The translations under genes were made by a program, and so were the position numbers. From NCBI GenBank assembly GCA_035651655.1, contig DASRFG010000009.1, positions 1-37,046 on the forward strand: DNA of 37,046 nucleotides, in the 5' to 3' direction. The notes under the pieces are model-generated. The model made no database searches and was not told the DNA's origin. It saw nothing but the letters and a program-made list of their open reading frames with translations. The stretch is from Terriglobales bacterium. GTDB taxonomy: Bacteria > Acidobacteriota > Terriglobia > Terriglobales > Acidobacteriaceae. Positions 33,151 through 37,046 of the stretch are shown here, one piece after another. How positions within the stretch are numbered: the stretch's first letter is position 1; each line of letters starts with the position of its first letter.

Positions 33151-33708
33151 TTAGCGGTGCACGTGCGGACTTTGGGCAGGATTGCGGCGCGCGGGCCGCG
33201 GGGCCTTGGTGACTCTCACTTCAAATTTTACGGGCAAAGTCTTGGGGGGATAACAGGCAGCCTTGTCGCAAGCCTGATACCGGAGTTGCCCGTGAATCAT
33301 GTATTTGGTCGGCAGCACGGTGTGCAAAGGCCGCACCAGCACGGAAACCCCAAATGTTCCACTGTAGACGCTCAGCTTTTCGTCGGGCGCAAAAGGAAAG
33401 GTCATCTCCTGCCCCTTGGGATAGCTTATGCGGCCAATCACGATATCGGTGGGCGCATCCAGTTTCAGCGAAGTGGGTAAGAGGAACTCGGATTTTGGCG
33501 CGTTGGAATTGATATGGAAGCCAGGTGTAATGCGGAAGCGCAATTCGACGGAGCCGGGCTTACCCGGCCTTATGCTGAGCAGCGGCGCAGGGGCCATGCT
33601 GACGGACGGAGCTTTGGCCGCCCCGATTATCTGGCCAGATGCAGCGACCGCGGCCAGCACAATCAAACTGCCGAGTTTTCGTAGCTGCCACATAGCATGC
33701 GAAAGCAT
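33151..33708 (-). CDS. DsbD N-terminal-domain-like exported protein
   Basis: The protein has 185 residues. The signal segment (about 6-27) is followed by an immunoglobulin-like domain of the DsbD alpha (nDsbD) type. The key motif is LRYQACDKAACYPP, with the two Cys spaced as in the redox pair of nDsbD. In DsbD this domain receives electrons from the membrane part and passes them to periplasmic thiol proteins. Here it stands alone, 76 bp after a TlpA-like gene and in one operon with ccdA. The ATG at 33708 is chosen; a second ATG 15 bp later is possible, and neither has a strong RBS. Confidence 0.75.
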   Translation of the reverse strand: MLSHAMWQLRKLGSLIVLAAVAASGQIIGAAKAPSVSMAPAPLLSIRPGKPGSVELRFRITPGFHINSNAPKSEFLLPTSLKLDAPTDIVIGRISYPKGQEMTFPFAPDEKLSVYSGTFGVSVLVRPLHTVLPTKYMIHGQLRYQACDKAACYPPKTLPVKFEVRVTKAPRPARRNPAQSPHVHR

Positions 33709-33784
33709 CGTGCTGCGACACGGTAAAGGTACCGTCAATCGCCGATTTCCACCACGTTACTTCTGAGCTTGTCCGGAAAGCTGT

Positions 33785-34345
33785 TTAGAGGCCGCTCTGG
33801 GCCACGTGACCCCTGGCTAACGCTGCCTTGACACTGTCTTCGATTTCGCCGCGGCTCTTCAGGCCAAACACGCGATCCACGATCTTGCCATCCCGGTCGA
33901 TGAAGAACGTCGAGGGTAGAAATTGCACTCCGCCGTAGGCATCCCCGACCGATTCTTTTCCGACCAGGATCGGATAGTTCACGCCCAGTTCCTTTGCAAA
34001 TTTCGCGATTTCGTCCTTCGAGGCGTCATCCATGGCAATTCCGACCACCTGCAGGCCTTGCGGACCATACTGCCGCTGCAACTCCTCGAACCATGGCATC
34101 TCGATCTTGCAGGGCTGGCACCACGTGGCCCAGAAGTTGAGCAGGACTGCCTTGCCGCGGTAGTCGGAAAGGTGAAGGGTTTGACCGTCGAGCGTCTCCA
34201 GAGAGAAATCAGGGGCCGGCTTGCCTTTTAGCTCAGTGGCGGGATTGTCGATACTCGCTCTCCTCTTCGAAAGATAGGGAGCGAATGCCAGCATCACAGC
34301 TACAGCCACCACGATGACGATCCAAACTGCAGTATTACGCTTCAC
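33785..34345 (-). CDS. Membrane-anchored thioredoxin-like protein, TlpA/ResA type
   Basis: The protein has 186 residues. The GTG at 34345 is chosen because GAGGCGGA lies at good spacing before it on the minus strand; a TTG 21 bp earlier is less likely. One N-terminal membrane helix (about 5-23) anchors a periplasmic thioredoxin fold with the active site WATWCQPC, the cis-Pro stretch FLPSTFFIDRDG, and the insert typical of TlpA/ResA (DDASKDEIAKFAKELGVNYP). It should reduce disulfides outside the cytoplasm, for example in apocytochromes before heme attachment. It starts 10 bp after the ccdA stop. Confidence 0.85.
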   Translation of the reverse strand: MKRNTAVWIVIVVAVAVMLAFAPYLSKRRASIDNPATELKGKPAPDFSLETLDGQTLHLSDYRGKAVLLNFWATWCQPCKIEMPWFEELQRQYGPQGLQVVGIAMDDASKDEIAKFAKELGVNYPILVGKESVGDAYGGVQFLPSTFFIDRDGKIVDRVFGLKSRGEIEDSVKAALARGHVAQSGL

Positions 34346-34355
34346 GATTCCGCCT

Positions 34356-35078
34356 CTAGAGAGCAAAACGATTCAAGAAAGACAGATAGTTCGAGATCAG
34401 GGTAAACCGTCCCAAAACCAGAAGAGCACCGAGGCCGATCAGCAGGACACCACTCGCCACTTCCACGGCGTGCATGTGAGTGCGGAAGCGGCTGTAAAAC
34501 TTCAGAAAGCGTTCTACACCCAGCGACGTGAGCAGAAACGGCACCGCCAATCCCAACGAATAGATGGCCAGCAGAATAATGCCTTTTGCTACCGAATCCT
34601 GCTCCGCGGCAAAACCAAGAATCACCGCCAGTATAGGGCCGACGCACGGGGTCCAGCCAAAGGCGAAGGCAAAGCCGATCACGAATGCTCCCCAGGGCGA
34701 GCTTCCTCCCTTTATGTGATGCAGGCGTTTGTCTGCCAATAATGCCTTGATCTGAAAGACACCGGTCAGATGTAAGCCAAAAATGATGATTACGACTCCA
34801 GCGACTACCGACAGGCGGCTCTTGTAAACGGCAAGCAACTGGCCGATTCCAGTTGAAAGAGCTCCCAGGGTGACGAAAACAATGCTGAATCCAAAGATAA
34901 AAAGGATGGAGTTCAACATCACCCGGCGCATCAGCTGAGCTTCGTCCGACTTAAGCTCCTCGACGCCTACTCCAGAAATGAGCGACACGTAGCCGGGCAC
35001 CAGCGGCAGGACGCAAGGCGACAAGAACGAAATCACGCCCGCAAGAAACGCGGCTATCGGAAGCGGCAGAGTGGACAT
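34356..35078 (-). CDS. ccdA: CcdA-type thiol-disulfide transporter
   Basis: The protein has 240 residues and about six membrane segments. The CcdA pattern is intact: one Cys in SFLSPCVLPLVPGYVS (about 19-34) and a second in FGWTPCVGP (about 140-148), the pair that moves reducing equivalents from cytoplasmic thioredoxin across the inner membrane. It is first in an operon with the TlpA/ResA-like and nDsbD-like genes. In other bacteria CcdA supplies electrons for c-type cytochrome maturation, which fits the heme-rich locus next door. The ATG at 35078 gives the expected N-terminus. Confidence 0.9.
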   Translation of the reverse strand: MSTLPLPIAAFLAGVISFLSPCVLPLVPGYVSLISGVGVEELKSDEAQLMRRVMLNSILFIFGFSIVFVTLGALSTGIGQLLAVYKSRLSVVAGVVIIIFGLHLTGVFQIKALLADKRLHHIKGGSSPWGAFVIGFAFAFGWTPCVGPILAVILGFAAEQDSVAKGIILLAIYSLGLAVPFLLTSLGVERFLKFYSRFRTHMHAVEVASGVLLIGLGALLVLGRFTLISNYLSFLNRFAL

Positions 35079-35189
35079 CGGCTTTATTTTACCCGGCGCG
35101 GCGATGTATCAGGACCAATTAGAAAGATGCTGCTTACTGCCGGAATGTTACAAAGCCTTTTGCATTGGCTCCCTGACCCAGCTCGCTAC

Positions 35190-36260
35190 CTATTTCGGGC
35201 GTGGCTTGTTCTTGCGCGGCTTAGGCGGAGGCATCGGCGCCGGCGCTGGCGGCTCGGCCGCTCCCGGAGCCAACTCCGGCGGTGGTTCCGTCAAGACCTT
35301 GCGGATGAACCCGGGAGACAGCACCGCAGTCAGCACCGCACGGCGGTCGTGCTGAGATATTTTCAGGCTGTCGAAGAACTGCTTGATATCGGAGTCCCCG
35401 CTGCCGCTCGCCGGCGTCAACTCGGCACTCTGAAAGATATTAAGGACGGTGGAAGCCTGGGTAGCCATGCGTTTGGCATCATCTTCGGAATCGGCAATCG
35501 CCTCCGCACGAAGGTGAAGGGCGCGCAGATATCGCGCGGACAGAACCAAGGTCGCAGGCTTCTGAAACAACAACGACCAGATTCCATTCGAGAGCGGAAA
35601 GCGGGTGTCACTGCCAGGTACACGGACGATGGCCCAAGCCAGGCTCACCAGGGGCACATCCTTATAGTAGTGGCGCAGAAGCGCGGGTCCGGCAAACGGG
35701 GATGCCAACTTCCGTGACCGGTCGATAATTCCCCGGATCACGCTGGGATCATCGCTGTTTGAGGCGGCAACCGTGTCCACCCCGAGGATTACCACCCGCA
35801 AGGTTCGATCTTCGAGCTTGATATTGAAAATTTCAACCGAACGGTAAAGGTCAACTGAGGCCGCCGACTTCCGCAGGTAGGGAACCAGCTTCTCGGCATG
35901 GATATTCCCCTCGAACACCTCGGAAAACCGCGGCTCCTGCGTCTTTGACCCGGTAGTCAGGCCACCCCAGCTCACGGGGTAATGGACGGCGAAGGCGGCT
36001 CGATCCAAGTCGCGTTCGAACTGGATTCCGGTCTCCTGGATGAACTTCTCGTACTCGGGATCGTGCGAAACGGGCGGCAGTTCCTTGATGGCGCCGAAGC
36101 GTCTCACCCATTGGAGATTCACATAGAGGAAGGCATCGGCGCCGGGCAGCAGGCGGGCAGCTTCCGGTGGGGCATGCTTCCGCAATTCCACGACGATTGC
36201 TACCGCCGCCACGAGTACCAGGACGCCAACTACTATTGGAAGACGCCGTCGTATGCGCAT
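35190..36260 (-). CDS. Membrane-anchored protein of unknown function with Pro-rich tail
   Basis: The protein has 356 residues from the ATG at 36260, with one N-terminal membrane helix (about 8-27, IVVGVLVLVAAVAIVVEL). The outer part has LLPGADAFLYVNLQWVRRFG (about 38-57), a motif I have seen in acidobacterial proteins without a known role, and long mixed alpha/beta stretches. The last 30 residues are very Pro, Lys and Arg rich (about 326-356). It has no heme site and no Cys. It lies 111 bp before ccdA on the same strand, so it may share a promoter with that operon. Confidence 0.6.
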   Translation of the reverse strand: MRIRRRLPIVVGVLVLVAAVAIVVELRKHAPPEAARLLPGADAFLYVNLQWVRRFGAIKELPPVSHDPEYEKFIQETGIQFERDLDRAAFAVHYPVSWGGLTTGSKTQEPRFSEVFEGNIHAEKLVPYLRKSAASVDLYRSVEIFNIKLEDRTLRVVILGVDTVAASNSDDPSVIRGIIDRSRKLASPFAGPALLRHYYKDVPLVSLAWAIVRVPGSDTRFPLSNGIWSLLFQKPATLVLSARYLRALHLRAEAIADSEDDAKRMATQASTVLNIFQSAELTPASGSGDSDIKQFFDSLKISQHDRRAVLTAVLSPGFIRKVLTEPPPELAPGAAEPPAPAPMPPPKPRKNKPRPK

Positions 36261-36412
36261 CAAGCAGGCTTGGGCCGCACCCGGGGTGCGGCATTCTTCA
36301 CCCTGTGCCTCGAAGCGCTACATCATAGCACCCGGGCAGCGGAGCCATAGAAGCTACTGCCTGGTCCCTGATGGCTGATCGATGGTAAGACTTTGAAAAT
36401 GAGGGCCCTCGG

Positions 36413-36441
36413 TTGCACGTGGAGTACCCTTGTGATAACTT
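36413..36441 (+). promoter_or_regulatory. Possible sigma-70 promoter for the tRNA-Thr/tRNA-Tyr pair
   Basis: TTGCAC (36413-36418), a 17-bp spacer, then TAACTT (36436-36441), with a TG upstream of the -10 region at 36431-36432. It lies 72 bp before tRNA-Thr. The -10 match is only partial. Confidence 0.35.
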
Positions 36442-36513
36442 AGAAAATTGTCCCGGACATAATGAAGGGATCAGGAGGACCTTTCGCGCCTGAAGGGCGG
36501 AAGAGTCTAGTTT

Positions 36514-36589
36514 GCTGGCGTAGCTCAGCTGGTAGAGCATCTGATTTGTAATCAGAGGGTCGGGGGTTCGAATCCCTTCGCCAGCTCCA
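36514..36589 (+). tRNA. tRNA-Thr (anticodon TGT)
   Basis: The acceptor stem GCTGGCG pairs with CGCCAGC; the D-arm is GCTCAGCTGGTAGAGC, the anticodon loop is TTTGTAA, the T-loop is TTCGAAT, and CCA is encoded at 36587-36589. Antisense reading frames over it give the well-known spurious peptide TPDPLITNQMLYQLSYAS. Confidence 0.97.
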
Positions 36590-36820
36590 GGAACGGTTTC
36601 CGGAAACGCAGGGCGCAAGCGGGCAAGGCAGGCGGCAATACCGCAGCAGGATTATCAGAAGCACTCCATAAGGAATCTTTCCGGCAGGTAGTGAGCCTCG
36701 GTGCGGAAGTATGTTCGCACGAGTCTCGATTTCCTTTCGATGTGCGGCCCCTCGGATCTTCTGCACCGGACGTCAGCCCCGGCAAGAGCTGGGCGAATCG
36801 AATAAGAGAGAGCGGCTTCT

Positions 36821-36909
36821 GCACAGGTGGCCGAGTGGTTAATGGCAGCAGACTGTAAATCTGCCGCTCCTTGCGAGCTACGGAGGTTCGAATCCTCCCC
36901 TGTGCACCA
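36821..36909 (+). tRNA. tRNA-Tyr (anticodon GTA)
   Basis: The acceptor stem GCACAGG pairs with CCTGTGC; the anticodon stem is GCAGA/TCTGC with loop CTGTAAA, there is a long variable arm as expected for Tyr, the T-loop is TTCGAAT, and CCA is at 36907-36909. It lies 231 bp after tRNA-Thr, so the two may share a transcript. Confidence 0.97.
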
Positions 36910-36921
36910 TTTGGTTTGGTT

Positions 36922-37046
36922 GTGAATCGTCTAGCGATTGCATTATCGGTCTACTTAATTCTGGGCGTGCTGGCGTGGAGCACGTTGAGCGACAGCAGAG
37001 TTCGAATGGTGACATTCGCTATCCTGGGATTGTTTGCGGTGAAGAC
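36922..37046 (+). CDS. Start of a small membrane protein, cut by the window edge
   Basis: A GTG at 36922 opens a frame that runs to the edge of the window without a stop. The 41 residues visible are two hydrophobic stretches, RLAIALSVYLILGVLAWSTL and VTFAILGLFAV, joined by a short charged turn, as in a membrane protein with at least two helices. The start lies 12 bp after tRNA-Tyr and has no clear RBS, so another start further right is possible. No family is recognisable from the visible part. Confidence 0.5.
   Translation, partial: MNRLAIALSVYLILGVLAWSTLSDSRVRMVTFAILGLFAVK

Noticed and set aside
36298-36618. 106-residue minus-strand ORF with the peptide TPDPLITNQMLYQLSYAS (and the overlapping 36440-36766 ORF)
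   Set aside because: It is tRNA-Thr read antisense, a known annotation artefact, so not a gene.
1-37046. CRISPR array
   Set aside because: The only regular repeats are the interspersed GC-rich element, the heme-block repeats and the NAMWG repeats; none has equal unique spacers, and no cas gene is present.

Overview
The window looks like chromosomal DNA of an Acidobacteriota bacterium, probably Terriglobia. I infer this from several things seen together: a Gram-negative kdsB, long cytochromes with many CxxCH motifs, a diheme cytochrome next to a PQQ dehydrogenase, an S8 protease with NAMWG repeats, a one-domain regulator of a type common in that phylum, and two sites carrying the TCCCTCGCTCCGCTCGGGATGA-type interspersed repeat. 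No rRNA or other decisive marker is present, so this is a family-knowledge inference.

Region 1 (about 1-8694) is an integrated mobile element or its remnant. A tyrosine recombinase (7389-8675) runs directly into the 3' end of a tRNA-Met(CAT) on the opposite strand. Upstream on the same strand lie an excisionase-like HTH protein, two phage-type replication proteins (one YdaU/DUF1376), a cut-down secreted protein, an XRE repressor-like protein and unidentified ORFs. Further left are two cargo-like genes of unknown function, a 5'-truncated exonuclease III pseudogene, and about 1.5 kb with no convincing gene. The far attachment site is not visible.

Region 2 (8700-18130) is ordinary chromosome. 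It holds a strong promoter for the tRNA, kdsB, an array of seven interspersed repeat copies, a helix-turn-helix protein, a DUF2891 protein, a secreted surface-type protein with a dyad-rich upstream region, an S8 protease, and a membrane protein joining HD-GYP, GAF and GGDEF domains with a paired operator-like dyad upstream.

Region 3 (18134-31074, all minus strand) is a redox locus and the most interesting part. In transcription order it encodes a 23-heme c-type cytochrome, a 22-heme c-type cytochrome, a predicted outer-membrane barrel carrying an N-terminal AMIN domain, a secreted protein, a membrane b-type cytochrome, and a ferredoxin-flavoprotein. After a repeat-bearing gap come a diheme cytochrome c and a PQQ dehydrogenase with a lanthanide-type Asp pair. 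Together they could connect cytoplasmic NAD(P)H or ferredoxin, the membrane, the periplasm and the outer surface, as in a porin-cytochrome electron conduit. That function is inferred.

Region 4 (31312-37046) holds mnmE, a small conserved-looking ORF, a three-gene thiol-redox operon that resembles a DsbD split into separate proteins (ccdA, a TlpA/ResA-like thioredoxin, an nDsbD-like domain), a membrane-anchored protein of unknown function, tRNA-Thr(TGT), tRNA-Tyr(GTA), and the start of a small membrane protein cut off by the window edge. The thiol-redox genes could serve maturation of the 47 hemes encoded just upstream.
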